A stretch of 47,172 nucleotides of DNA from Plakobranchus ocellatus (lineage: Eukaryota > Mollusca > Gastropoda > Plakobranchidae): the NCBI GenBank assembly GCA_019648995.1, contig BLXT01004146.1:233037-280208 (forward strand). The letters run 5' to 3'. The position numbers and the translations under genes were made by a program. This document shows positions 1 to 10,822 of this stretch, in pieces. Within the stretch, counting starts at the first letter, position 1, and every line of letters begins with the position of its first letter. The notes under the pieces are model-generated. The model was not told the DNA's origin and did not search any database. It was given only the letters and a program-made list of their open reading frames with translations.

Positions 1-1758
1 TTTTTTTTTTTTTTTTTTTTGCCAATACTCACACATAAAATAAATAAACATATAATGATTATTCTACCGAGATCTACTGCTATTGTTTCGGCCTATAAAA
101 ATCACCTGGGCCTGTATTAAATCATAGAGCTAGCCTACCTACATTGACAGGAAACACAGGAAAATGTACACTGCGAGTACATTTAGTAAAATTATGGGAC
201 AGGCCTAAATCTACTTTATGCTCGTCAACGTTACCAGGTAAGGCATTGGATGATGATGGATTCTGTCGCAATCCATTTTTTTTACTCTTTAAATCACGAT
301 CGCCAAAACCTACAAACAAGGCAGTTTATGGTAAGGAAATTCCCTTACGTTAAGATATACACTGTATTGCCGATGAACATGAAAATATTGCCTGACGCAC
401 TTTTGTTCTTGTGCAAGAATGTGAGATTAAATATTACGGCATATTCTACTTTGTTATGCCGAGTTTACAGATAAGGCATATATGATCATTGATGCCATGA
501 ATTTCTTTGAAGAATACCTAGTTTAATCGTTTTTGTTTCTTTTTCTTTTTCCTGGCATGCCCTTATTTAAATAAAAAAAAAAAAAGTTTACGGTTTTCAA
601 AACTACAGGCCTTATGCCTAGGTCTATTTTGTTTCATGATTGGCACTAAAGAGTATTGGTAGGAGATGACAATGAATGTCCGGGTCCTGAGATAATATAA
701 ACAATGATCAAGGTCTGGACTTAACTCTAGATTTATGATAGCTAAAACTTGATGACACTGAACTTCTAAAAAGTAAAATGGAGAAAACTCACCCTCTTCC
801 TATTTCATCTAATTCTTTGATGTTTGTTGATATCCATGTGCTTCGTCTACAAAAATATTTGGTTTTTTTTTTGTTTTTACTCAAGCAATCATGATGTGTT
901 GAGAGCAAGACAAACAAAAGGGTTAAAATGCCTCACTGATGGCGATCTAGGTAGTCATGTGTATGTTTGAGATATAGATCTACACTGATATGGATTGTGC
1001 TGGGTACAGGTCATTCACATTATGCAAATTTCTTGCTTCGCAGAAATCTCCTCTGTGGATTTTAAACTTTACTGTTCACACTTGGCACTGCATGCATAAT
1101 TAATTTGCCTGTCAGCCTACTTCGCAGATTTTCCTATTCATTGGATGAACAGTATTGGTTGAAGCACCGTCTCAACCGGCTCCGCGAGTATCAAGATTGC
1201 TCAGTTGACTTAGGCGACCAAATATTATTTGTTTCAACTGAAAAAGTGTTTCACCGGTTATTTCTCTTTTCTTTTAATTCTCAACGGAAAAAACAAACTT
1301 GATATCTCAAAACCTTAAACCAGAATATCAAGAAAAATCGGGATTTCTCACTTTAAATCGGGAAAACAGGAGACGGGTATTTTCTTAAAAAAAAACGGGA
1401 GACTCCCGATTAAATCGGGAGACCTGGCATGTCTGTATCAAGTCAAAGGTCTGAGGGTCAAACCTTAGCCCAGGCCAAGTTAATTTTTCATTGCTCCTCT
1501 GTGTCCACCTAGCACTAAATGGGTAGCTAGGTCTCTTGAGATCCAGTGAAAGCAATGGCAAAGTACCTCATAATGCTGTATGCCAAGAACAACAGGACCC
1601 TACTCCTGGTTCCCCAAATCTTGAACTAAGCGTGGGACCCACTTTACTTTACTTTTTTGGAGGCTTGGCTCACTCTCTCACATCTAATAAATCACAAGAG
1701 GCTCTCCATATAATGAGTTTGTTTTTATCCACATAAACAATGTATTAAATTAACTCAC
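1..1758. other. Left flank, no exon recognised
   Basis: This stretch lies downstream of the last integrin exon I can place, so it is probably the next integrin intron. It opens with a 20-base T run, is AT-rich, and holds a possible SINE fragment (about 1437-1660). Just left of that (about 1340-1430) sit inverted copies of a CGGGAGA / TCTCCCG-type motif, probably the end of an old repeat. I found no open frame with matching splice sites and no integrin-like peptide. Confidence 0.5.
1437..1660 (+). repeat. Possible tRNA-derived SINE fragment
   Basis: A B-box-like stretch (GAGGGTCAAACC, near 1451) is followed by a body containing CACCTAGCACTAAATGGGTA and then GAAAGCAATGGCAAAG...TGTATGCCAAGAA. 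The last part resembles the body of the SINE at 7249-7437, which suggests a shared family. No clear A box or target duplication was found, so the edges are approximate. Confidence 0.4.
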
Positions 1759-1836
1759 AAAAATCTTTTCATCCTTGTAAAATCCTTGATCATCGAGAGC
1801 GCACTTCAAATTGCTTTGCTTGGTAGCTCCTCCAAG
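1759..1836 (-). CDS. Integrin beta exon 10 (last seen)
   Basis: Encodes residues 291-316, beginning LGGATKQSNLKCALDDQGFY. It aligns with the GKLGGIVLPNDGQCHL region of human beta1, keeping the Cys. Acceptor TTTTCAG, donor TTT|GTGAGT, phase 0 at both ends. The PNDG motif usual here is not kept. Confidence 0.8.
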
Positions 1837-4800
1837 CTGAAAAGAGAGTTGAGAGCCAGAAAGTGATCCATGTTTAAAACTTAACTTTATTTCAGAAATA
1901 CAATAAAACTAAAGTTATCAGACTACCAAACACAAAACAAAATTCACAGCACTTTTCCATTTTAGATATTAAGAAATAAAATAATTGTGCACAAAAAAAA
2001 ATTAATTTGCATGCTCAGGACAGCTTGAGTACTGGATAGATACTTTTGCTCTTCGTTTTCACAAGATCCACAGTGTCAAAAGAACTCACTCTTCCTAAAA
2101 TTTGAAATAAGTAAATAATATTTTATATGAGAAATGTCATTTCACATCTACAGATCTTCAAAACTTTAATTATAAAAATCTAGAGGGATAAAAAAAAAAC
2201 ACACACAAAAAAAAAAAACAACACATCAAGATGAGGCAAATCAGTAATACGACCCAATACCTTTCCTGCACCCGCAAGGTGAAATAAGGAGTTTGAGCTG
2301 TACACGATAATCCTTCTGGACACTTCTCGCCATCCAATTTTCTTTAAAAAAAAAAAACAAACAAACATAAAAAAACCACCCTTAAGTCATGTTAAAGATT
2401 ACAGAACAAATTTACTCTAAATGTCATAGAAGTGAACCTTCTGAATTATAAGTCCTGGATAAACGAGCATTGATAGTGTGAATGGGTTAGAGCAGGAAAA
2501 CACCTTCAAGTCACAAGTAAAGCAAAATGGATCATGAGTTGAAACAACCTTACCTAGATATTATATAACGTAATATCATAAAAAAAGTGCAAAAATACAA
2601 GGTTTATTCGGGTTTTTAGAAGAGACACGACAAGTCCAAAAGTGTTATGCTTCTTCTTGTTTCCTCAAATTAGCCAAATGGGACTAAAAATACCATCTTA
2701 TTCTGACTTTCTCAAAGTCGCATTTATCTTTTCTTCATATCTCAAATAATAAATATATTTATATGTCATCAAAATCAACTTTAATCCCTACAATTCTTCT
2801 TCTGAATGATAAAATCTTGAAAAATCCTGATAATTAAAAGTCCTCAAATTAGCCAAATGGGACTAAAAAATATCATCTTATTCTGACCTTCTCAAAGTTA
2901 TATTTATTTTCTCTTCATACCTCAAATAATAAATATATTTATATGTCATTAAAATAACTTTAACCTATACAATTCTTGTTCTAAATGATAAAATCTTGAA
3001 AAATCCTGATAATGAAAATTCCCCTCCCATCCCCTGAAGATGAAAGCAGATATTACATCACAATCAAGAGCCTGAATCACACCATCAAGACCACCTTCTG
3101 CATCATCCAGACTTTGAGACACATCCTCCAGGGCTTCTTGCATCTTTTGCTGAAGAGAACAATGGTTTAAAAAAAAATTATCAGTCAGAAATTATTTCTG
3201 TTCAAATTTATTTCTCTAAAAAAAAAGACAGAACATATCCCCCTGATATGAACTGATTTTAAATGAGTCGAAAAATTGGAAACTTCATATCCCCCTTTTT
3301 ATTCAGCCTTGGATTAAATTTTTTTTTCTTTGCATTGATGCTTCTTATTTGTGTATTTATTTGTTTATAAACAACTCTACCATAGAAACCAACCCAACCT
3401 TTGCTCATATTATGGTGGTTTTCAAAAAAGGTACAATGCAGCTGCGGTTCCACCACTTGATTAGACATTTTGCTGTAACAATTACGATATTTAATGTGAT
3501 TGTTATGATTCAGAATTCTTGCACCAAGATTAGCTCATAACTATAAGGTATGCTAACTATTTATATTGCGGTCTGACAAAATGTGTCAAGTTGCAATTCT
3601 CGATGACCGAATTAAAATGAAAATTGTTGACTAGAGAGGTGAAATCTACTCACTTCTATATGTGAAGGATGCTACAGTCTTTCTGTACATAAAGCTTTGG
3701 GAATGTTTACTTTTTTTCCACTTAATATTATGATTTAATCTCAGGGGTGTAGACCCGCAACTCGACTCATTTTGTCAGACCCCTATACATTTGATAACTA
3801 CAATAATATACAAGATGAATAAAACTCATTTTTTTCAGGCCACATTTACTGCAAAACATCTCCTTTGGTCATATTACACATTCATGTTCTGTGGGGAAAT
3901 TATTATTAAATATAAGGAAGAAGGATAATTTCCCCCCCCCCTCTCTAATTCTGTGCAGGAAAATTGTTACACTATAAAGAAAAAAAAAAGAAAATTGTTA
4001 CGAAGGAAAGGAAAATCAAGATTTAATTAAAGAAAAGATAAAACGAAAAAGTTCATGTACTTTAAAAGGGACAGCAAATGATTTCAACTTACAGCAAATA
4101 TTTTTTCATCTACTCCTAGATCAACTTCATTTCGATAATCATGAGGCTTTCTGCATTCACTGTCAGGTTTAGGGCAGCGATTTTTTAGCCTGCAAAAAAC
4201 AAGTCCTTGTTAATTTTTTTTTGGGGGGGGGAGGTCTAGTTACAGTACACATTGTAGCAAATGGAAAAAAAATTCTTAATTTTTCTTTATTACTTATTGC
4301 TAAAATGATTTCACTGACAAAGCTCACTGGCTGTTTTCATTTTTCCAACACATACAAATTTGAAGTATTCAAATAAAAACAAGCCAATGGATTCAGTAGA
4401 GTTCTGAAAAAAAAGGGTAAATCTGTGTGTTAACTGTGTTTGTATATTGCACTGAGCTTAAAAATGTTTATTTTGAAGGTTTAGTTATGAGTACTTACAT
4501 GACATCAGTCCAGGGTGAGTAAGGCATTAGAAGCTTATCAACAAATGAACCAAATCCAAGGCGAAAATTGTTGGTTATGCTCTTCATTTTGGTTCCTAAA
4601 ATTCCATTGGTAATCAGATTCAAGTAAATGATAGAATTAAAAATGAAACACAGCAAGAATGTCACAAGGTAAGGAAGAAAGGGCCAACAGACACAATAAG
4701 CAACAATAATCAATAGCAGCCATTCAACTTGGTGTCATAATACAAGTTGTCTTTTTCTCAATTTCCCTCCACTGATTAGATAACGACATCAGTAAAACAT

Positions 4801-7800
4801 TTTTTTGTTTTCTGAATTAATACATCTATTTGAAGGACATTTTTTAGGCATACAATATTTATGAGCCCAGTAATACATATTTAGGGTAATAGGAATATGT
4901 GATGGGATCTCCCAGTTTGTAAGATAAAAAAAGCAATGGTAGACTACATCAAGATGACAAGTGTTTAAAAAATTAAGGATCTCCTGGATTTTAAGATAAA
5001 AAAACAAGCAATGGCAGACTACATCAAGATGGCGAGTGCGCTTAAAAAATTAAGGACTCTCTTGCCTGGTAAGTTTATGTTCTCTCGTAGAATTTTGACA
5101 GGAAAATGAGGATATCCCATTTTATTTTTTAAATAGCAGAAAGGCATGGTAGTTTCATTCCCAGAAATTTGTTTTTAAAAAATCTGGGCCTAATATTTAA
5201 AATTTTTTATGAGGAAGCATGGAGTTTTAAAATATTTTACCTTGTCTTTTGACAAATATTTTATCTGATAACACATGTGTACAAAAGATCTAAATATTAT
5301 TCTTCTTATTTTTTTTGTACAAGAAAGATTTTTTGATTTGCAGGAAAGGACTATTTCTCTGACAGTACCTTGGTCCCTGCAGTTTGTTTTTTTCTGTCAA
5401 TATTAAGTCAACATAAGTACATTTATTGCACAGTGCTTACTAATATGATCAATACTATTTTACAGTGGATATAAGTCATTTCAGATGTCTATTTAAGTAT
5501 GTTGTTATCAATATAGGAATTTCAAAAGGAACCCACCAATATCATGGCCAAGAGCTATAAGCCGCTCCTGAGCTTCCACCTCTCGAACCATACCGTAGCT
5601 CAAATCCAATAGAAAATACAGATCCACGGGGTAATTCTCTTGCTGGCGGAATTTAAGCTTAAAGTTTACAGGTTCATCTGGAAGTATGAAATTGAAGGTG
5701 ACAAGAAAAGTTAGGCCATAGTTTTACCTTTATCACATTTTTTTCAGACAATATTTAAACCTACAAAAAAAAAAAGGTTCTCCCTGTTTATTTTCAAATA
5801 AAAATTATAAAAGATTTAAATCATCATTTTATTCTCTACCCCTCCCATCGCACCCCCTTTCAAAACAACAAAAAAAAAAAAAAACATAAGAAGAAAGAAA
5901 GAAAGAAAACCTAGAAGCTAATCTTATGAATGTGATCATTTATAAAAAAAAAGTTCCTTCCTACTTATTTTGAAATAAAATTACAAAAGATTTAAATTAA
6001 CAATTTATTTTTCAAATAAAAAAAGAAAGAAGGAAAAACAGCTATTGAAGCATATATAATACAGGTAAATAATTTTTTTCTTTTAACTAGATGAATAGAT
6101 AACGGGCTAAAAATACATTGTTTATCAGCCATTTAATGGCCAGAGACGCACAGTAAAAATTGGCAAAACAGGTACTTCAGAGGTTTGAGGTGCCCGTCAT
6201 CGATACTTACTAACAATACAATTTACAAACAGCTTTGAATAAAAAGTTAAGATATTAAAAATTTTGAAAATTTTTTTAAATGAAAAAAAAAAGCAGTACT
6301 CACTAGGCCTAAGCGTGTATTCCATTTCCTGTGGTTTCACTTGGATAGGGGGAGAATCAAGCCCTCCACTAGTCCATGCATCATTCTAAACAAATCAAAT
6401 TTCAAAGGGAATCTCACAAAGTTACTGAGATTTAGTTATAGTCAAATGAAAAGAATTATCCATGTTTTTTTCAATAAAATTATATCTTGTCCTAGTGAAA
6501 TTAATCTTTTAAAAACGGAGGGATGTGGAGAAGGGAGGGAGTTAATCAGTTCAGTGGCAGGTTGTTTTGCTTTGACTGACAGGATTTCATAACATATTCC
6601 GAGTTTATGTCAGACAACCATACTTGCTACATCACTTCCTACCTTCTTGCATTTCCAATCAGGTTTGTGGTATCATTTTCAAGCGTCTGCCTCTTTCTTC
6701 TACAATATATATCTTTAACTTATTGTATCTCTTACTTTATGTATTTTTTTTGCAAGAAAATAGAAATAGAGCCACTGAAACCCACAAAATGAAAGTCAAG
6801 GGTTGTTGGGTATTCTCTGTTCTTTGTTATGTATTGTTCTTTGGATATACACTGTGGCAAGATGCATGTAACAGAACAGATTTTTTCTTTAATTCGGTTT
6901 ATTATTCACTCACAAGCATGTAACATATTGATAAGCTCTGCAGCTGACATATTACCTTTGCCTATTTTAGTTACTTTGCCTTTTCACCCCTTTCTTCATT
7001 CTTCTATCCCTATTTATGCTTCCCACTCTTACTCCATTTCAAAATCAGTCCTGCATACTTTGCTTCTTTTTCCTTTTCTTTCCTTATTTAAACCCCATTC
7101 TAATGCTTCTCTATGATTTAATTTCATCTTCAACCTATTATTTATTGCTTTCCAGTTCACCTACTCTGGCAATTAATTTGGGAATCAGCTGTGTGTCAAT
7201 GGCAACGCTAACCTCCATTTTATAATATGTTAAGTAAATTATTTCTTCGGGTGAGCGGTGATGCAAAGGGCCCTTGGCTTCCACACGAGAGATCCCCCGT
7301 TCAATTCCCTGTGCAACCAACATAAATTACAAAGCAGAGTCTCTTCAGACTCAGCAAAAGTGCAGATGGCAAGGAAAGCAATGCCCCTACAGTAGTATGA
7401 TACTGTTTGCCAATACCCTTCAACGCTGATCAAAAGGATGGGACAGACTTCAATTGCTTGTCACACTATCAGTGGAAAAATTTTCTTCACGTCAACTTTC
7501 ACCATACACTTTCATTGGTTTCAGCAAAAACACGGAATAATAAAGAGCCTCTTTTTTAATTCATTGTTTGGCTCTTGATTCTCCTGTCTCCCCAGTTGAT
7601 ATAACTTTTTTGAGTGTACTGATACCCACAGCCCCATTTTCATCTTCTTGGTGCTTACACTCACAATAGACTTACAAACATCGACTGAGAGATCCAAGAA
7701 TAACTAGCCTTAATTTCACTAAGTATTTATATCAAATGAAGAAAAAATTACAAATATATGACATGAGTAAAGGAGGTACAAAGATAGGCCAATTATGGGA

Positions 7801-10800
7801 GCATCTCTCAGTTAATCTGAATCAAGGGTAACTTTACTACTTTAGCCAAATGCAGGTAGTGTTCTTGACTGACAAAATGAGTCCAAAGAGAACATGAACC
7901 ATAGTTTTGTGTTTTGCAATCCCAGGAATGGCTTTTTCATCTCACATTCCTAAGGCATAAGGAATGTTTTGTATTTATTTGCATTTTTTTTTTTACATCA
8001 TTTTATTTAGATATTCTTTCTTTCATGAAATGATAGACATGTTCCAATTTACACTACCTGCTAGTAAAATAGCAATTATTCATCCCTCCCCCCCCCCTGT
8101 GCCCTCTCTCTTGCATAATTATAGAAAAGAAATGGAAAAAATAATTAAAATAAAAACAGATTTGTCACAAATAAAAGGAAGAGAGCAAATTTTTTTTTAT
8201 AAAAAGTGTCGAATGGACAGTCCCAGTTGTTCCTCCCATCACACTCTACAGGTTGAAGGGCACAGAAATAATAAATTTGTGAAAAGGTTTGGTTTTTGTA
8301 TACAGCCAGTCCACAAGGTGATCCCTTGTTGAAAGGTAATACCACAAGTAATACAAAGTAATGAATAAACAATTTAACCCTTACAAGCCAAACTGGGTCA
8401 AAATTAGAGAAGGCATGACACAAATGAAATGAAAAAGATATTCTTCCATTTTAATCTTAATTCATTGATTTTTTTTTTCTTTTGAGCATCTGACATGGCT
8501 ATTTGATGGCAAACTTAATTTTAAGCATCGTTAAGACAATGGGGACTTCATCATTTATTGCAGAAGAAAAAAAACACCACACAAGATTACCATGCCTTCA
8601 TCTTATCCAGAGATGAACAGCAAAAGTTTTGACAACATTATCATGTAGTCTGGCCAGCTACTTCATAGCATCTTTAATTTTACAAATTTAGACCTGTTTA
8701 CTAAAAATGTAATTTTTAAACAAACATTACCTTGGTTTTCTTGAAAGTTAATTCGGGGTTGGTGATATTTTTTACGTTGCACACTTTTTCCAAATTCAAA
8801 AGAATATCACATCTTGGCAAGCTCCTTGGAAAACCCTAAAGAAAGGAACAAAAATATTATTCTTTTCAATTGCGTTTTTTTTACTTGTGTGTGTGTGTGT
8901 GTGTGTATTTGTGTTTCTGATCACATTCTGCAAGAGTCCCTTTTTCTATCTAATCCGAAAAATTACTTTACATGCTATAAGTATTTTGAATTTGAGAAGT
9001 TAGTTCTGTTAATATTCTCTTGCTCTGGTAAACTTCATTTCATATTGTCACTATTCATCGCACAGGAGAAAAAATTATTTTAAGTCATAGGTGGAAGATC
9101 TTGTAAGTAATATATAAGGCTAAATTGTGTAAAAGCATCAGCTGTATTGAAAAAGCCTACCTCTTCTCCGCACCAGGCACACATGGGTGATATGCGCATG
9201 CACTGGCCACAGGTCTTCGCACTTGTGCAAGGACTGCTGAACTCATCCTCTGACAAAATGACCGCAACAAAAAAAATTATGAATCAAAATAATGACCCCC
9301 AAAAAACAAAAAAAAACCAGTTGTTTCAAACAAATCTATTTTCAGGAAAATAAGCAGGCTGTTCAACACACAAACCATCAAATTATTGTAGGAAATTCCA
9401 ACTATGAATGGACATTCTGAATTTTCTGAAATGCAATTTATCTATTTTAAATTCTGTTAATGAAACAAATATAAACATCATTAAATAACATTATATATAT
9501 AAATATATAGTATTAAATATATATAGTAGAGATTTGCAAAACTGTGGTGAATATTTTTTACAATGATATTAAGCTTGACATATAAAAAAAAAATGTTGCA
9601 GGTTATGGTTGCCGTGTTGAGCATGCTGAATAATATATGAACATTAAAATATCAGAACAGACTTGACAAGAAGAGTTTGACCATATGGACAATACAATAG
9701 CAACCGAAGATATTCCATGTAAAGTAAGTGAAAACATTCTTTGCAGCTTCTGCGGTAGCTTTTATGGAAGATAAATCGTGCTTTACTACAGGTAGACTTG
9801 CGACACTCCTATTTCAACATCCCTTCATAATTTTCAATATTAGCTGATGGATGGATTTTAGAATTATTCCTTTTCTTTAATTTTGTTTTATGAGGCTAAG
9901 TATCATAAAATACAGACAAAAATGTACCAGTGTGGTATAATTCATGTCACGCTAGATTCCAAAACTAGTTTAGGGTGAGAAAAATCAGGGCCTCCTCTTC
10001 TGTACTTTTTTTTCCTTCATCCAATCTTTCCAAAGAGGTAATTAAATTACTAACTCAAAAACTTAAATGTGCACGTTTTATCCAAGTTAAAAACTAAACA
10101 AAATAAATAAAAAGATACAAATATCTTATTAGTTTAGTCTAAAGGCATTGAATCTCCATAACTTTACCGACAGAATAAAGAATGTTTAGGTATACACGAT
10201 TCACATATGCTGAAGTCAAGGAGTGGAAATATGATCAGCTTCTCCAACAGGGTGACAGGGTAGTGTGTTCGTAGTTTTGACTTCTTATTGCTACAATGTA
10301 ACCTTTCTTTACATTGTAAAAGACTGTTGAGTAAATTACTCTATTTAATTCATGCCCAGACTGTTTCAGTTGGATTGCATAAAATGAAGGGTTACAGCTG
10401 AAGTTTGTTTATTGTATTGCTATCAGTAGGTTGTAAAGTTTTGCACACTACAAAAAAATATAAATGTTAAGACTTTTCTTTTAACAATTTGTTTTTATAC
10501 AGCACCCTTCCTATTAGTTTCATCACATATATGCTATCCCTAACACTTGAATCTTTTTGAAAAAAAGAGATTGCAGAGGCAAAAGCATAATTTATTTCCC
10601 TACTAAATCACTGCCTTTCATCCATTATTTAGTTTGCCCATTAAATTTCTATTTTAAAAAATATAAGAAAAAAAATTTTGGCAAAAAAAAAAAAAGCACA
10701 ATTTTTAAGAATTATCACAAAACCCCTACCAATACTTTGTGCACACACAAGGGCCAGAGGTAGAAGTAGATAAGCAAGGACGACCAAGTTGCATGCACTG

Positions 10801-10814
10801 GAAACTAGTTTCAT
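1759..10814 (-). CDS. Integrin beta subunit, N-terminal ten coding exons (gene continues off the left edge)
   Basis: Ten minus-strand exons join in phase into 316 codons. Domains in order: signal peptide (residues 1 to about 25), cysteine-rich PSI (about 30-75, with CGQC and CAWC), the first part of the hybrid domain (about 94-135), and the beta-I domain from 138 (DLYFLLDLSYGM, then FRLGFGSFVDK, the CPKPDSEC specificity-loop disulfide pair, AEGGLDGVIQ, IGWREVSRR). Family knowledge: integrin beta pairs with an alpha chain at the plasma membrane and binds matrix or cell ligands through metal ions in the beta-I domain. Oddities: the MIDAS DxSxS reads DLSYG, the ADMIDAS Asp pair reads Arg-Glu, and the later MIDAS Asp is Asn (residue 280). 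The rest of the gene (remaining beta-I, EGF repeats, membrane segment, tail) is outside the window. The integrin beta family call is firm; the subtype is not assigned. Confidence 0.93.
2261..2341 (-). CDS. Integrin beta exon 9, beta-I domain
   Basis: Encodes residues 264-290 (KIGWREVSRRIIVYSSNSLF, then HLAGAGK). It matches [25 protein letters not shown] of beta1, but the metal-binding Asp is Asn280 (codon 2291-2293). I chose donor AAG|GTATTG over a later GTGTTG because it removes a 12-residue insertion and restores the family spacing to exon 10. Confidence 0.85.
2663..3019. repeat. 179-bp tandem duplication in an integrin intron
   Basis: Two adjacent copies (2663-2841 and 2842-3019), both beginning CCTCAAATTAGCCAAATGGG and ending near AAATCCTGATAAT. 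They differ by scattered substitutions and small indels. The second copy ends about 40 bases from exon 8. Confidence 0.9.
3057..3149 (-). CDS. Integrin beta exon 8, beta-I domain
   Basis: Encodes residues 233-263 (QKMQEALEDVSQSLDDAEGG, then LDGVIQALDCD). It corresponds to the NLDSPEGGFDAIMQ segment that supplies the SyMBS/LIMBS site and one MIDAS Glu. Asp247 and Glu250 are kept, the Asn is Ser245, and the Pro is Ala249. Phase 0 at both ends, donor GAT|GTAATA. Confidence 0.9.
3570..3783. mobile_element. MITE-like element with terminal inverted repeats
   Basis: The left end GGTCTGACAAAATGTGTCAA is repeated inverted at the right end (GACTCATTTTGTCAGACC), giving an element of about 214 bp with no coding capacity, inside an integrin intron. 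TA-rich flanks suggest a TA-type target but no duplication is certain. A diverged relative lies at about 37650-37870 and partial relatives near 20430 and 36655. Confidence 0.7.
4093..4189 (-). CDS. Integrin beta exon 7, specificity-loop exon
   Basis: Completes Met200 and encodes residues 201-232 (LKNRCPKPDSECRKPHDYRN, then EVDLGVDEKIFA). The Cys-x6-Cys pair matches the specificity-determining loop disulfide of other beta subunits, with the same spacing as beta3. Acceptor TTTGCAG, donor GCT|GTAAGT. Confidence 0.9.
4499..4595 (-). CDS. Integrin beta exon 6, beta-I domain
   Basis: Completes Gly168 and encodes residues 169-199 (TKMKSITNNFRLGFGSFVDK, then LLMPYSPWTDV). RLGFGSFVDK is a signature of the family; Asp187 aligns with the LIMBS Asp158 of beta3 and is kept. 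Donor AT|GTAAGT, acceptor TTTTAG. Confidence 0.92.
4905..5055. repeat. 72-bp tandem duplication in an integrin intron
   Basis: Two adjacent copies (from 4905 and from 4977) share GCAATGGYAGACTACATCAA and an AAAAAATTAAGGA end, with several substitutions between them. Non-coding. Confidence 0.85.
5537..5677 (-). CDS. Integrin beta exon 5, start of beta-I domain and MIDAS loop
   Basis: Completes Asn121 and encodes residues 122-167 (EPVNFKLKFRQQENYPVDLY, then FLLDLSYGMVREVEAQ...). It aligns with [28 protein letters not shown] of beta1. Asp145 and Ser147 are kept. The second MIDAS Ser is Gly149 (codon 5592-5594), and the two ADMIDAS Asp are Arg152 and Glu153. Donor ATTG|GTGGGT. Confidence 0.93.
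5756..6015. repeat. Pair of diverged direct repeats (about 80 bp each)
   Basis: AAAAAAAGGTTCTCCCTGTT...AAAAGATTTAAAT near 5765-5822 recurs in diverged form near 5944-5998 (AAAAAAGTTCCTTCCTACTT...AAAAGATTTAAAT). The DNA between them is A-rich. Intronic, no function visible. Confidence 0.5.
6304..6385 (-). CDS. Integrin beta exon 4, hybrid domain start
   Basis: Encodes residues 94-120 (NDAWTSGGLDSPPIQVKPQE, then MEYTLRP) plus one base of Asn121. The VKPQEMEYTLRPNEP part matches the IQPQQLVLRLRSGEP linker before the beta-I domain in beta1. Acceptor TGTTTAG, donor CTA|GTGAGT. Confidence 0.88.
6386..8730. other. Integrin intron 3, 2.3 kb
   Basis: AT-rich intron containing a tRNA-derived SINE (7249-7437), a short stretch near 7870-7890 resembling a MITE terminus, a C run near 8088 and nothing else coding. 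The open frames on both strands are short and have no recognisable content. Confidence 0.6.
7249..7437 (+). repeat. tRNA-derived SINE
   Basis: The head resembles a tRNA: GGGTGAGCGGTGATGCAAAG in the A-box position, CTTGGCTTCCACACGAGAGA in the anticodon-arm position, and CCGTTCAATTCCC as a B box. The body (GGCAAGGAAAGCAATGCCCC, then ATACTGTTTGCCAAT) resembles the fragment near 1550-1600. Inside integrin intron 3. Confidence 0.6.
8731..8835 (-). CDS. Integrin beta exon 3, end of PSI
   Basis: Encodes residues 59-93 (GFPRSLPRCDILLNLEKVCN, then VKNITNPELTFKKTK), in the position of the [22 protein letters not shown] segment of beta1. Two PSI cysteines are kept. NIT is a potential N-glycosylation site. 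Acceptor TTCTTTAG, donor AAG|GTAATG. Confidence 0.88.
8885..8906. repeat. (TG)n microsatellite
   Basis: About eleven TG units just right of integrin exon 3, in the intron. Confidence 0.95.
9161..9249 (-). CDS. Integrin beta exon 2, PSI domain
   Basis: Completes Glu29 and encodes residues 30-58 (DEFSSPCTSAKTCGQCMRIS, then PMCAWCGEE). CxxAxxCGxCxxxxPxCxWC is the PSI cysteine signature of integrin beta chains. Acceptor TTTGTCAG, donor GAG|GTAGGC. Confidence 0.92.
9250..10729. other. Integrin intron 1
   Basis: AT-rich, with an (AT)-type tract near 9490-9530. No other gene, structured repeat or RNA gene seen. Confidence 0.5.
10730..10814 (-). CDS. Integrin beta exon 1, start codon and signal peptide
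   Basis: The ATG at 10814-10812 opens MKLVSSACNLVVLAYLLLPL, then ALVCAQSI: a short basic start, a long hydrophobic core and A-x-A-like small residues before a likely cleavage near Ala25. Donor ATTG|GTAGGG puts one base into the next codon, which exon 2 completes as Glu29. A CAG at 10823-10825 (TATTCCCAG|GGCGAACA ATG) looks like an acceptor, so an upstream 5'UTR exon is likely; I did not find it. Confidence 0.85.
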
Positions 10815-10822
10815 TGTTCGCC

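Noticed and set aside
2040-2092. Extra integrin exon on the minus strand after AATTTTAG
   Set aside because: A stop appears in the needed phase and nothing in the peptide matches the family.
2225-2260. Longer form of integrin exon 9 using a GTGTTG donor
   Set aside because: It would insert 12 residues not found in the family; the AAG|GTATTG donor restores the normal spacing.
7249-7320. Functional tRNA gene
   Set aside because: A- and B-box-like parts are present but the acceptor and D arms do not pair properly; it continues into a SINE body.
7138-7433. Minus-strand open frames at 7.1-7.4 kb as small genes
   Set aside because: They overlie the tRNA-derived SINE.
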